The notes: a model not told the origin generated them from the letters alone. DNA of 61,442 nucleotides from Treponema sp. UBA4377 (GCA_002391235.1 DGRX01000013.1:1-61442); one strand, 5' to 3'; positions 1 through 8,473 are shown, counted from the stretch's first letter. Made by a program: numbers and translations.

Positions 1-2
1 TA

Positions 3-1169
3 ACATTAAGGCCCTTGGTTTACTACAAGAACTTTAAGGACACGTCGATTTCTTGGAACACAAACATCAACTGGCTTCGCACGGAATTTATCGGAGACGC
101 GGACAACCCTGAATGGGATTATCTTACGGTTGACTGGACAAAAAAAGAGTCAATCACAAGCCATAACATGAGCGCCACGTTGGCCGCAAACGAGATGGAC
201 GGCCGCTTTAAGCAAAGCCTTACGCTTACCGCGACGCTTCCTCCGCAAGTGGACAAGTATTACGGAACGTTGAATTTGACATTCCCTTACGTTTCCGCGA
301 CAGCTGAGACAGGCGTTTCAAAGGTGAGCGCCACAGATTCGACTTGGAAAAAAGAGCCTTTTAGGCAATCTATGTCCGTTTCCTTGTTTGACTCAAAGTT
401 AAAGTTCACCGAGTCGTACAATTATGAGATGGAAGAAAAACGCCACGATTCCTTGAAGCTTGCCTTGTCTTGCGGCGGCTTGCAAGCCTCGTACACTATG
501 AGGTACACGACTCCTTACGACTTTGACGGCGACAAGTATAACGCTGACGGAACGATAGCCTCTTACGGAAACGGCTGGGTGGCCAAGACCGAAAAAGAAT
601 TCATTCCCTACGCCTTGTCTGTGGCCTACACTTCTTCCAACAAGACATTTAAAAAATGGAAGAACAGAATCGAAGTGACTCCGGGTCTTTCGACCAGCAT
701 CTCGTACGACTTTGTGCGTCCGACCCAATCGTACTTTATTTTTACGCCTTCAATTACATTTAGGCTGAACAAGCTCTTCTACATAAAATTCGCCGCGGAG
801 TCGAGAAACGACGTCATCTACCGCTACTTCCAGGACGCTGCCGGACACCATGGCCGCATTCCCGGCGAGACAAATCCGATTGTCGATTTGATTAACGGCT
901 TTAGGTTTGACGACGAAAATTTAAGAAAGTCCAGCGGCTTTAAGCTTAAGTCTTTGATCATCCAGATGACCCACGAATTGCACGACTGGGACTTTAACAT
1001 GAAGTTCAAGGTCTCTCCGCGCCTTGTCACAAGCGGCGCGAAAAAATACTACGACTTTTCGCCGTACTTTTCTTTGTCGGTCGTTTGGCGGCCGATGGAC
1101 AGCATCAAGACCAAGATCGCCGACAAGTACGGCGACTTTGTTCTTAACTCAAGCGATTCAGACGAGTGA
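3..1169 (+). CDS. C-terminal part of an LptD/OstA-like outer-membrane protein (5' end outside window)
   Basis: The reading frame is open to the left edge, so this is a 3' fragment of about 388 codons. The protein is rich in alternating polar/aromatic strands (for example SYTMRYTTPYDF, YFIFTPSITFRLNKLFYIKF) and ends with a region of the type SLSVVWRPMDSIKTKIADKY, which resembles the C-terminal barrel of the large LPS-assembly-like proteins of spirochetes. LptD proteins insert lipopolysaccharide in Gram-negative outer membranes; treponemes lack classical LPS, so the substrate here is unknown. The identification is by resemblance and is moderate. The last codons GAC GAG TGA form the left arm of a 20-bp perfect inverted repeat whose right arm encodes the same last codons of the convergent transporter gene. 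Confidence 0.55.
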   Translation, partial: TLRPLVYYKNFKDTSISWNTNINWLRTEFIGDADNPEWDYLTVDWTKKESITSHNMSATLAANEMDGRFKQSLTLTATLPPQVDKYYGTLNLTFPYVSATAETGVSKVSATDSTWKKEPFRQSMSVSLFDSKLKFTESYNYEMEEKRHDSLKLALSCGGLQASYTMRYTTPYDFDGDKYNADGTIASYGNGWVAKTEKEFIPYALSVAYTSSNKTFKKWKNRIEVTPGLSTSISYDFVRPTQSYFIFTPSITFRLNKLFYIKFAAESRNDVIYRYFQDAAGHHGRIPGETNPIVDLINGFRFDDENLRKSSGFKLKSLIIQMTHELHDWDFNMKFKVSPRLVTSGAKKYYDFSPYFSLSVVWRPMDSIKTKIADKYGDFVLNSSDSDE

Positions 1170-1334
1170 ACTAAAAACGCTCCCAGTTGCGGCTGCGTCT
1201 GACGAAACCGCTAGATATCGTCGCTACACACATTTTGCGCTTGAAACTATTTAACGCTGCCGCAATGCGGCAGGCGCAAAATGAGTATTTTCGTCAGCCG
1301 CCCCGCGCCTTCGCGCGTTTTTAGTTCACTCGTC
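1161..1334. repeat. Palindromic repeat family 1, copy 1 (long hairpin between convergent genes)
   Basis: Perfect 20-bp arms lie at 1161-1180 and 1315-1334. Inside, nested pairings are visible: CTGACGAAA with TTTCGTCAG, ATTTTGCGC with GCGCAAAAT, and a central hairpin CTGCCGC-AAT-GCGGCAG. The core 1181-1314 aligns with 39349-39484 throughout, including TCCCAGT at the left end, CCGCTAGATATCGTCGCTAC, and CCTTCGC at the right end. It probably also acts as a bidirectional transcription stop, but no long T-run follows the outer stem. Confidence 0.85.
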
Positions 1335-2696
1335 AGCGGCTAGGGCAGACACAACTCGGCGCTCGTTGTAGAAGAGCAATAGCGCGGCTCCTAGAGCGCA
1401 GCAAACCGAGGCCGAGACCGCGACGATTCTATAGCCGCCGCCGGACGCGCGTGAGATTGTGGCGAGGCTTGCAAAGGCCAGCATCGCCGCGCTCTGGCCC
1501 AGCTTAAAGGCAAAGGTTCGCGCGGCGAAGAACATGCCTGACCTATTTTGGCCTGTGGCGGCGGCTTCGGCCTGCGCTATGTCGGCCACCATCGCTTGGG
1601 GCAAAATGCCGAAGGCGGCCATCGGGAACGCCGCCGCCAAAACGATTATCGCCGCTTGCGCCATTGAAGGAATCGCCAAACGCTCGCCGCACAAGCCGGT
1701 GAACAAAAAGTCTGCGACAAAAAAGCAAAAGGCCGCGACGACAATCTTTTTCTTTCCGAATTTTTTCGCCAAAACGTTCACCGGCAAATAGAAGAGCAGT
1801 GAGGCGGCGGTAAGGCCCACAAACATAAGCGTGGCGTATGTTTCCGGCAATTTTAAGAGCGCGGTTACAAAAAACGGCAGGCCCGTTTGGAACATCGTCA
1901 GGGCAAACCAATAGATGACGTCTTGGCCGATGAAAAACCTAAAGTCCTTGTTTGAAAAAGTTTTGGCAAGCGACGAAAACATTGAGCCTTGTTCGCCGAC
2001 CGCCGTCGACTCCTGGACATAGTCCTTTTCGTTCAGCGTGTAGGCCGGAACCAGCATTAGCGCGACCGCAAGGGCGCTGAACAAGCCGAACGTCAGCCGC
2101 ATCGCGAAGATTCGTTCCATTCCGCGCGAGATAAATGCGGTCCAAAGCGCCGGCGCCAAGTAGGAGATTGCCGTTCCGACGATGAAAGTGAGCGAGATGC
2201 AAGTCGAAAGCGCAAGCTTTTCCTTTTGGCTTTTGGCAAGTTCCGCGATCAGGGAAGTGTAGGGCGTGTAGTAGCATGTCAGCAAAAAGTAATACAAAAG
2301 GACAAAGACAAAAAGCCAGACTGTGTTTATCGCGCTAATCTTTTGTATAGGAGCGCAAAAAATCAAAAGCGTGGAGATTCCAAAGGGCAGGGCGGATCTC
2401 CTCAAAAAGGGAATCCTCCGTCCCAAGGGCGAGCGGCAGTTGTCCGAAAGGTTTCCGACAAGCGGGTCGGTGACCGCGTCAAAAAGGCGGCCAAGCGCTC
2501 CGACAAGGCCGATTATCGTAAGAAGGCCAAAGACAACGCGGCCCTGTGGAATAAAAAGCGGCATTCCGTTTTCCAATTCCGCCTGGGCCGGCTGGTAAAA
2601 GTAGACGAGCCAAGAGCTTACAAGGCCGCTCAAAATCGGCCAGCCCAACTGTCCAATGGCGTATCGCCAAATCACGCTGCGTGTCAATGCTTTCAT
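1326..2696 (-). CDS. MFS sugar:cation symporter, GPH (glycoside-pentoside-hexuronide) type
   Basis: The 456-residue protein has about twelve hydrophobic segments. It carries the GPH signature in the first loop, GRLFDAVTDPLVGNLSDN, followed by RSPLGRRIPF, which is typical of MelB-like symporters that import glycosides or oligosaccharides with Na+ or H+. The substrate cannot be read from the sequence. The gene stands alone between a convergent neighbour and the divergent lon. A TATATT hexamer at 2704-2709 lies seven bases before the ATG, suggesting an almost leaderless mRNA. Its final codons plus stop (GAC GAG TGA) mirror those of the upstream convergent gene within a shared inverted repeat. 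Confidence 0.85.
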   Translation of the reverse strand: MKALTRSVIWRYAIGQLGWPILSGLVSSWLVYFYQPAQAELENGMPLFIPQGRVVFGLLTIIGLVGALGRLFDAVTDPLVGNLSDNCRSPLGRRIPFLRRSALPFGISTLLIFCAPIQKISAINTVWLFVFVLLYYFLLTCYYTPYTSLIAELAKSQKEKLALSTCISLTFIVGTAISYLAPALWTAFISRGMERIFAMRLTFGLFSALAVALMLVPAYTLNEKDYVQESTAVGEQGSMFSSLAKTFSNKDFRFFIGQDVIYWFALTMFQTGLPFFVTALLKLPETYATLMFVGLTAASLLFYLPVNVLAKKFGKKKIVVAAFCFFVADFLFTGLCGERLAIPSMAQAAIIVLAAAFPMAAFGILPQAMVADIAQAEAAATGQNRSGMFFAARTFAFKLGQSAAMLAFASLATISRASGGGYRIVAVSASVCCALGAALLLFYNERRVVSALAADE

Positions 2697-2703
2697 ACTA
2701 TAT

Positions 2704-2725
2704 AATATAGCGCCTCTTCGGCGCT
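2704..2725 (-). promoter_or_regulatory. Candidate promoter of the MFS gene with a hairpin in its spacer
   Basis: On the minus strand a TATATT -10 box ends seven bases before the ATG at 2696. The -35 region is weak. A 6-bp-stem hairpin (2709-2725, AGCGCC with GGCGCT) fills the spacer and could serve an operator-like role. It abuts repeat family 3. Confidence 0.4.
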
Positions 2726-2778
2726 TTTGCTATAGGAAATTTATTCAAGCGCCCGCCGTCGCGGGCTTTGCAATAACG
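2721..2778 (-). repeat. Repeat family 3, copy 1 (58 bp)
   Basis: The sequence matches the reverse complement of 8499-8556 at 53 of 58 positions by eye. It holds a GCCCGC-GAC-GGCGGGC palindrome and the motif AAATTTCCTATAGC. Both copies lie between divergent genes. Confidence 0.85.
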
Positions 2779-2784
2779 CAAAAT

Positions 2785-2813
2785 TTGACTTTGCGGCGAA
2801 AATTCCTTATATT
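2785..2813 (+). promoter_or_regulatory. Promoter of lon (predicted leaderless)
   Basis: TTGACT at 2785-2790, a 17-base spacer and TATATT at 2808-2813. The predicted first transcribed base is 2820 and the ATG is at 2821, so there would be essentially no 5' leader. No Shine-Dalgarno sequence precedes the ATG. Confidence 0.75.
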
Positions 2814-2820
2814 TAAATGT

Positions 2821-5223
2821 ATGGCTAAGAAAAAAAACACAGAGAATGAGAATAAAACCGTTGACGGAGAGGCTACGCAGATTTTGCCTGTTGAGCAGAT
2901 TTTGCCTCCGTCGCTAAATTTGCTTTCCATACAGGGCCGCCCGATTTTTCCGGGCATTTTCACGCCCCTTCAAATATCAAACGAAGACGACCAAAAGACT
3001 GTTGAGGCCGCGCTAAAGGCCGACGGCTTTATCGGAATTTCCTTGATTAAGGACGACAAGAAAAAAGGCTCGATAAAAAATCTTTGCGCGGTTGGAACGG
3101 CCGCCCGCATCATAAAAAAGATCAACCTTCCCGACGGCGGCGTCAACATTTTCATCTCTACGATAAAGCGCTTTAAAATCCGTTCCGCCTTGCATGAGCA
3201 AAGCCCGATGGCCGCGATGGTCGACTACCTTGACGAGGAAGAGGACAACACCTTCCAGGTAAAGGCTTTGACCCGCGCGCTTATCAGCGAGATGAAGGAA
3301 ATCAGCGAGAACAATCCGATGTTCAGCGAGGAGATGCGCTTGAACATGGTCAACATCGACCACCCAGGAAAAATCGCGGACTTCATCGCTTCGATTTTGA
3401 ACATCGAAAAAAACGACCAGCAAAAAATTTTGGAGACCGTCAACGTCCGCCAAAGAATGGAGCAAGTTCTTGTCTTTATCAAGAAGGAGCAGGAACTCTT
3501 GCGCATTCAAAAAAAGATTCAAAACGAAATCAACGAGCGCGTCGAAAAGAACCAGCGCGACTACTTTTTGCGCGAGGAGCTTAAGTCAATCCAGGAAGAG
3601 CTTGGAACGGACGCGGAAGGAACCGCCACCGACTACAAAAAGTTCAAGGAAAAAATCGAGGAGCTTAAGTTTGAGGGCGAGATTAAGGAAAGCGTAGAAA
3701 GCGAGCTGGCCAAGTTCCAAGTGATGGACCCCAACTCGCCCGAATACATCGGCACGCGGAACTTTTTGGAATTGGTTTGCGCGCTCCCGTGGAAAGAGCC
3801 GGCCGCCGAGGACTACGACATCCTTAAGGCAAAGAAAATCCTTGACGCGGACCACTACGGCTTGGACGACGTTAAAAAGCGCATCGTGGAATTTTTGGCC
3901 GTGCGAAAACTAAAAAAAGACAACAAGGGCTCGATTTTGCTCTTGGTGGGGCCTCCGGGCGTTGGAAAAACCAGCGTCGGAAAAAGCATCGCGCGCGCGA
4001 TGAACAAGCCATTTTACCGCTTTAGCGTAGGAGGAATGCGCGACGAGGCTGAAATCAAGGGCCACCGCCGCACTTACATCGGCGCGATGCCCGGAAAAAT
4101 CATTCAGGGCCTTAAAATCGCAAAGAGCCGCGCTCCGGTTTTCTTGATTGACGAAGTGGACAAGATGGGGCAGGATTCGCGCGGCGATCCTTCAAGCGCT
4201 CTTTTGGAAGCCTTGGATCCCGAGCAGAACGTTTCGTTCCGCGACAACTACTTGGATTTGCCTTTTGACATTAGCGACGTTTTCTTTATTCTTACGGCAA
4301 ACACCTTGGACTCGATTCCAGAGCCCTTGGTTGACCGCGCGGAAATCATCAGGATTCCGGGCTACATCGACCAGGAAAAAATCGAAATCGCGCGAAATTA
4401 CTTGATTCCGAAAAACTTGGAAAAGAACGGCCTAAAAAAAGGCCAAGTAAAATACACGCCCAAGGCCCTTCTTAGAATCGCGGAGGAATACGCGCGCGAG
4501 TCCGGCGTGCGCGACTACCAAAAGGCTTTGGACAAAATCAACCGAAAGATTGTCGCCGAGCTTTTGACCGCCCAAAGCGGAGTGGCAGCCGAAAAAGCCG
4601 CCGTTCAAGTCGACGCGGCCGACCTTGACAAATATCTTGGAAAGCCTGTCTTTGACGAAAGCTCCATCAAGCGAGCGGCCAAGCCTGGCACCGCAATCGG
4701 TTTGGCTTGGACCAGCATGGGCGGCGACACTTTGCTTTTGGAATCGGTTTCCTTCCCCGGAAAAAGCGGCGGCTTGCAGCTTACGGGGCAAATGGGCGAC
4801 GTTATGAAAGAAAGCGCTCAAATCGCCTTTAACTGGGCGAGGCGCTACTTAATCGCGAACGGAAAAAAGGACGCCAAGTGGTTTGACGAAAACACCGTGC
4901 ACTTGCACATTCCCGAAGGCGCCACGCCCAAGGACGGACCCAGCGCTGGAATCACTATGGCCACCACCTTTGTCTCGCTTTTGACTGGAAAGACCATCAA
5001 GCCGAATCTTGCGATGACCGGAGAGCTTAGCCTTACAGGCCAAGTTCTCCCGATTGGAGGACTTCGCGAAAAGGCGGTGGCGGCCAAGCGCAACAAGATC
5101 AAGACGATTTTGATTCCCAAAGCCAATTTGCGCGACTTGGAGGAAACCCCCGAGCGCGTAAAGGCCGGCATTAAGTTTGTTCCGGTAACGGACGTGTCAG
5201 AGGTTATCGCCGCCGCGTTCTAG
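2821..5223 (+). CDS. lon: ATP-dependent protease Lon
   Basis: An 800-residue LonA-type protease that unfolds and degrades damaged or regulatory cytosolic proteins. In order it shows an N-terminal substrate-recognition domain (about residues 30-220), a long helical region, an AAA+ module with Walker A GPPGVGKTSVGK near residue 377 and Walker B VFLIDEVDK, and a serine-lysine protease domain with DGPSAGITM (catalytic Ser near 707) and Lys near 750 in LREKAVAAKR. The ATG at 2821 (MAKKKN) is chosen over upstream in-frame codons because a well-spaced promoter ends just before it and the length fits the family. The stop codon is within a small CGCGTTC/GAACGCG hairpin (5214-5236). Confidence 0.97.
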   Translation: MAKKKNTENENKTVDGEATQILPVEQILPPSLNLLSIQGRPIFPGIFTPLQISNEDDQKTVEAALKADGFIGISLIKDDKKKGSIKNLCAVGTAARIIKKINLPDGGVNIFISTIKRFKIRSALHEQSPMAAMVDYLDEEEDNTFQVKALTRALISEMKEISENNPMFSEEMRLNMVNIDHPGKIADFIASILNIEKNDQQKILETVNVRQRMEQVLVFIKKEQELLRIQKKIQNEINERVEKNQRDYFLREELKSIQEELGTDAEGTATDYKKFKEKIEELKFEGEIKESVESELAKFQVMDPNSPEYIGTRNFLELVCALPWKEPAAEDYDILKAKKILDADHYGLDDVKKRIVEFLAVRKLKKDNKGSILLLVGPPGVGKTSVGKSIARAMNKPFYRFSVGGMRDEAEIKGHRRTYIGAMPGKIIQGLKIAKSRAPVFLIDEVDKMGQDSRGDPSSALLEALDPEQNVSFRDNYLDLPFDISDVFFILTANTLDSIPEPLVDRAEIIRIPGYIDQEKIEIARNYLIPKNLEKNGLKKGQVKYTPKALLRIAEEYARESGVRDYQKALDKINRKIVAELLTAQSGVAAEKAAVQVDAADLDKYLGKPVFDESSIKRAAKPGTAIGLAWTSMGGDTLLLESVSFPGKSGGLQLTGQMGDVMKESAQIAFNWARRYLIANGKKDAKWFDENTVHLHIPEGATPKDGPSAGITMATTFVSLLTGKTIKPNLAMTGELSLTGQVLPIGGLREKAVAAKRNKIKTILIPKANLRDLEETPERVKAGIKFVPVTDVSEVIAAAF

Positions 5224-5278
5224 ACTTGCGAACGCGACTGGGAGCCGTTAAAACGCCGCTTTCTAGGCTTGCGAAAAA

Positions 5279-6178
5279 TTAGCGGGCAAAGCCATTCTCT
5301 TTAAGCCAGGGCAAAAGCAGCTTGTCGTTCCACTTTGTGTTGTGGACAAAGGCGTTGTTGCCCATTCCAAAGCCGTGGTCGCCTTTTTCGCCAAGGATAA
5401 AGACGTTGTCAACGCCGGCTTTTGCCATGGCGTCGGCCATGCGGACGGAATTGCGGTAGTCCACCGTGCGGTCGTCTTTGTTGGCGATCAGGAATACCGG
5501 GCACTTTATTTTGTCCGCGTGAAGCTCAAGCGAAAGCATGTCCTTGCGCTCTTGGCTTAGGTCGTCGCGCAAAAGGCTTTTGCGGGAGCGGACGTGCGCG
5601 ATGTCGTCTTGCATAGAGACGACCGGGTAAACCGGAACGATAAAGTTTGGCGCAAGGCTCACCTCCGCGTTGACTCCCAATTTTTTCAGCTCATCTTGTT
5701 CGTAAAATTCCGCCGCCATCAAGACCAAGTGGCCGCCTGCGCTAAAACCGGCCGCTCCGATTTTGTTTGGGTTGATTCCGTATTGGGCGGCGTTTTGCCG
5801 TACTATTTGGATCGCGCGCTGGATGTCCTCCAGCATGGCCGGGTGGGTCCAGCCGTTCCCGCTGACTCGGTACTTTAAGACAAAGGCGGAAATTCCCTTG
5901 GAGCAAAGCCACAAGGCCACGTCCTTTCCTTCGTGGAACATTCCCAAGTGGTGGTAGCTTCCGCCCGGACAAACGATCACCGCGGCGTCGGAGCTTTTGT
6001 CTATCGGCTTGTAGTAATCCAAACGCGAGCTTTTTCCTTGCATTGAGGGAACGCCGTCCCAAATTTTTTGGCGGACGGGCGTGATTTTTAGCATTGGGTA
6101 TTCAGATGACGGGGCCGCGCAAAAGGCCGCCGCGGACATTGCCGCGAAAATCGCGAGCGTTGATAAAAGCTTTTTCAT
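5279..6178 (-). CDS. Secreted alpha/beta hydrolase (acetyl-esterase/BD-FAE-like)
   Basis: A 299-residue protein with a signal peptide (MKKLLSTLAIFAAMSAAAF). The hydrolase core shows the oxyanion motif CPGGSYHH near residue 70, the nucleophile elbow GFSAGGH (Ser147), and probable acid and base in NKDDRTV (Asp235 or 236) and GDHGFGMG (His268). The family deacetylates or de-esterifies plant or glycan substrates, so a role on dietary or host glycans is plausible but inferred. The start is the second methionine of the open frame (6178), because a TAAAAT box ends seven bases upstream and the signal peptide begins there. It converges with lon. Confidence 0.8.
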   Translation of the reverse strand: MKKLLSTLAIFAAMSAAAFCAAPSSEYPMLKITPVRQKIWDGVPSMQGKSSRLDYYKPIDKSSDAAVIVCPGGSYHHLGMFHEGKDVALWLCSKGISAFVLKYRVSGNGWTHPAMLEDIQRAIQIVRQNAAQYGINPNKIGAAGFSAGGHLVLMAAEFYEQDELKKLGVNAEVSLAPNFIVPVYPVVSMQDDIAHVRSRKSLLRDDLSQERKDMLSLELHADKIKCPVFLIANKDDRTVDYRNSVRMADAMAKAGVDNVFILGEKGDHGFGMGNNAFVHNTKWNDKLLLPWLKENGFAR

Positions 6179-6185
6179 GCAAAAC

Positions 6186-6214
6186 ATTTTACTAAAAACG
6201 GGGCGTTTTTTCTA
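6186..6214 (-). promoter_or_regulatory. Promoter of the secreted hydrolase (near-leaderless)
   Basis: On the minus strand TAGAAA, a 17-base spacer and TAAAAT, with the predicted transcription start one base before the ATG at 6178. The -35 match is only fair. Confidence 0.5.
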
Positions 6215-6233
6215 GTGGGAAAATTTCTCTCCG

Positions 6234-8411
6234 CTATTTTATGTCGGAGACGGCAAGAATTACCGCGGCAAGAGCCACGACTTTTGTAACCGGGTTTATG
6301 GACACCCGCTTTACAAAAATGTGCGCGTTGCTTCCGTCGTTCAACTCTTGGTCAACGATGACAGGCTCTGGGCTTTCGCAGCACTTTCGAATCACTTCAA
6401 AGAAGAGCGCGTTTCGCCTGCGGTTTGTTTCGTTGATGTAAATTATTTTTCCGATCGCGCTGCCCTCGGCCGCCATGCGCCTGAAATTCTTTTTTACGAA
6501 TTCCTTGTAGGACTTGTTGCCGCGAATGATTTTGATTTCGCTTTTTGTCGCTTCAAATATGACCATCGGAGGCGTGTTGAAAACGTTCTTGTAGATTTGG
6601 TCGCTTGAGTTTGTTATGGACGAAATGTTGTAAAGGTTTATGCTTCCGATTTTAGCGTAGTATTCGGATTCGTCCGGGTTTTCAAAGCCGATTTGAACGC
6701 CTTTTTTGTAGCGCTCTAATATTTCCTCCAAGGGAATCGGCTTGCAGTAATAGTAGCCTTGCAGCTTTACGCAGCCGATTTCTTTTAGGAACTCGACTTG
6801 CTCCTCAGTCTCTACGCCCTCGCAAACTGTCTCCAAGCCAAGCTCGGCGGCGATTTTTATCAGGCCGCTCAGCATGACTTTGCACTTTTCGCTCCGCTCA
6901 AATTCGCGCATGAACTTCATGTCGAATTTTATCAGGTCAAAGGGAACGTCGTGCAAGACTTCAAGCGAAGAGTATCCTGAGCCAAAGTCGTCAAGCCAAA
7001 CCTTAAAGCCCAAATCCTTAAAGCGCTTGATTTGGCTTTTCATGTAGTCAAAGTCGCCGCCCAAAATGCTTTCGGTTATTTCTATCGTTATTTTGTCCAG
7101 CGGAATCGACGACTTTTGGACGCGCTGGTAAATTTCCTGAACGATGTCGCAAGAGTCAAAGTCCGAGCGCGAAAGGTTCACAGAAACTGGAGCCAAGCAT
7201 AGGCCGGCCTTTTTTTGCTCTTCCAATTTTTTAAGAATCTCTTCCAGCATGAACAAGTCCAGCTTGTAGATTAGGCCGGAGTCTTCCAAAATCGGAATGA
7301 AGTCGACCGGGCTTAAAAAGCCTTTTTGCGGATCAATCCAGCGGGCCAGCGCCTCTTCGTCGCAAACCCTGCCGTTGGCGGCGCGGACGATTGGCTGGTA
7401 GTAAACCTTTATCCATTTTTCGGCGATGGCGCGGTCGATGTTTTCCACAATGTATTGGCGCTTTTCGGCATCGACCAGCATCGATTTTTCAAACCAAGTG
7501 AAGTTTGAGACAAAGGCGCCCTTGCCCGAGTCGCAAGCCATTTTTGCGCGGTCGCAGGCAAAGCTGGCTCCGCAAACCTCAATGTTCTTGGAATAAATGC
7601 CTGCCCGCACCGGGAGCGACCTTCCTCCGTTGATTTGCTCGCAGTCGGAAAAGAATTGCCAAAGGCGCTTTTCCAAGTCCTTGTCGTTGGTGTAGACGCA
7701 AAAGCGGTCCATGCCAAAGCGGCTGCAGCAATCGTTTGAAAAGGTTTGCGCCAAAAGGCGGGCAAAGGCGTGGATCAGCTTGTCGCCTTCCGCGTATCCG
7801 TACTTGGCGTTAAAGCGCCTCATTCCGCTCATGTCAAAAAAGAGCATGATTGGCGTTTCGCCGGCTTCCAAGCTTTTTGGATAAAAAATTGTGTCGCACA
7901 TGTAAAAAAAGTGGCTGATTGTCGGAAAGCCCGTAAGGTAGTCGTATTGCAAAAGGCGTTCCTGCGTGTTGGCCCTTAAAAGGTTGGAGTAGGCCGCCGC
8001 TAAAAAGTCTCCCTTTTGCTCGCCTTCCTCCTGGTATTCGCCTTCGTCGGAAAACCAAACCACCGCCAGCCTTGCGTCTCCTTTTTGAATGTGCGTTCCG
8101 CGGGCGTGGAGAATCTTGTACCTGCCGCCGATTCTTGTGCGGTAGACGATGTTATAGGGCTGGTCTGTCGAGGCAAAGAGGTTGGCCGCGTTCTCCAGCA
8201 TCGCAAGGTCGTCGGGGTGGCAGCCGTAGTACAAGTCTTTGCTTATGGTTTTTATCGCGGCTTCTCGGTCGGGAATTTCAAAAAGGTTCAAAAAGCCGTC
8301 CGAAATGGCCAGCGTGACGATTCGCTTGTCTATGTACTGGTATATGGCCAAGGGAACGCAGGCGCGCTCCAAAAGAGAAAGTTCTTCTTTGTCGTATTGG
8401 TATTTTTTCAT
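6234..8411 (-). CDS. PAS-like / degenerate GGDEF / EAL protein, probable c-di-GMP phosphodiesterase
   Basis: 725 residues: an N-terminal PAS-like segment (about 20-125), a GGDEF-type domain (about 155-300), an EAL domain (about 322-570) and a C-terminal region of about 150 residues of uncertain fold. The active-site GGDEF is replaced by GMDRF at 233-237, so diguanylate cyclase activity should be lost. The EAL domain keeps the hallmarks: EAL at 353-355, VNLSRSDF, ITESIL, LDDFGSGYSSL, IKFDMKF and CEGVETEEQ. The simplest reading is a sensor-controlled c-di-GMP hydrolase; the GGDEF-like part may bind GTP as a regulator. In spirochetes c-di-GMP affects motility and colonisation. GGAGAG before the ATG gives a conventional ribosome site. 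Confidence 0.88.
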   Translation of the reverse strand: MKKYQYDKEELSLLERACVPLAIYQYIDKRIVTLAISDGFLNLFEIPDREAAIKTISKDLYYGCHPDDLAMLENAANLFASTDQPYNIVYRTRIGGRYKILHARGTHIQKGDARLAVVWFSDEGEYQEEGEQKGDFLAAAYSNLLRANTQERLLQYDYLTGFPTISHFFYMCDTIFYPKSLEAGETPIMLFFDMSGMRRFNAKYGYAEGDKLIHAFARLLAQTFSNDCCSRFGMDRFCVYTNDKDLEKRLWQFFSDCEQINGGRSLPVRAGIYSKNIEVCGASFACDRAKMACDSGKGAFVSNFTWFEKSMLVDAEKRQYIVENIDRAIAEKWIKVYYQPIVRAANGRVCDEEALARWIDPQKGFLSPVDFIPILEDSGLIYKLDLFMLEEILKKLEEQKKAGLCLAPVSVNLSRSDFDSCDIVQEIYQRVQKSSIPLDKITIEITESILGGDFDYMKSQIKRFKDLGFKVWLDDFGSGYSSLEVLHDVPFDLIKFDMKFMREFERSEKCKVMLSGLIKIAAELGLETVCEGVETEEQVEFLKEIGCVKLQGYYYCKPIPLEEILERYKKGVQIGFENPDESEYYAKIGSINLYNISSITNSSDQIYKNVFNTPPMVIFEATKSEIKIIRGNKSYKEFVKKNFRRMAAEGSAIGKIIYINETNRRRNALFFEVIRKCCESPEPVIVDQELNDGSNAHIFVKRVSINPVTKVVALAAVILAVSDIK

Positions 8412-8439
8412 CGACTCTCCGAACTTTTTTTATATTAAT

Positions 8440-8467
8440 ATTGTAACTTATATTCCCATAAAGTCAA
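8440..8467 (-). promoter_or_regulatory. Promoter of the EAL protein gene
   Basis: Minus strand TTGACT, a 16-base spacer and TACAAT. The predicted leader is about 20 bases and contains a GGAGAG ribosome-binding site, unlike the leaderless promoters nearby. Confidence 0.6.
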
Positions 8468-8473
8468 GTTTTA

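Noticed and set aside
1024..1254. Open frame whose end (TARYRRYTHFALETI) matches the N-terminus of the long frame at 39360 (TARYRRYMHFAPCNY)
   Set aside because: The match comes from the shared non-coding palindromic element. Base changes preserve hairpin pairing, not amino acids, and neither frame has a promoter or ribosome site.
2656..2820. 55-codon N-terminal extension of lon
   Set aside because: It reads through repeat family 3 and the lon promoter, and extends past the normal length of the family.
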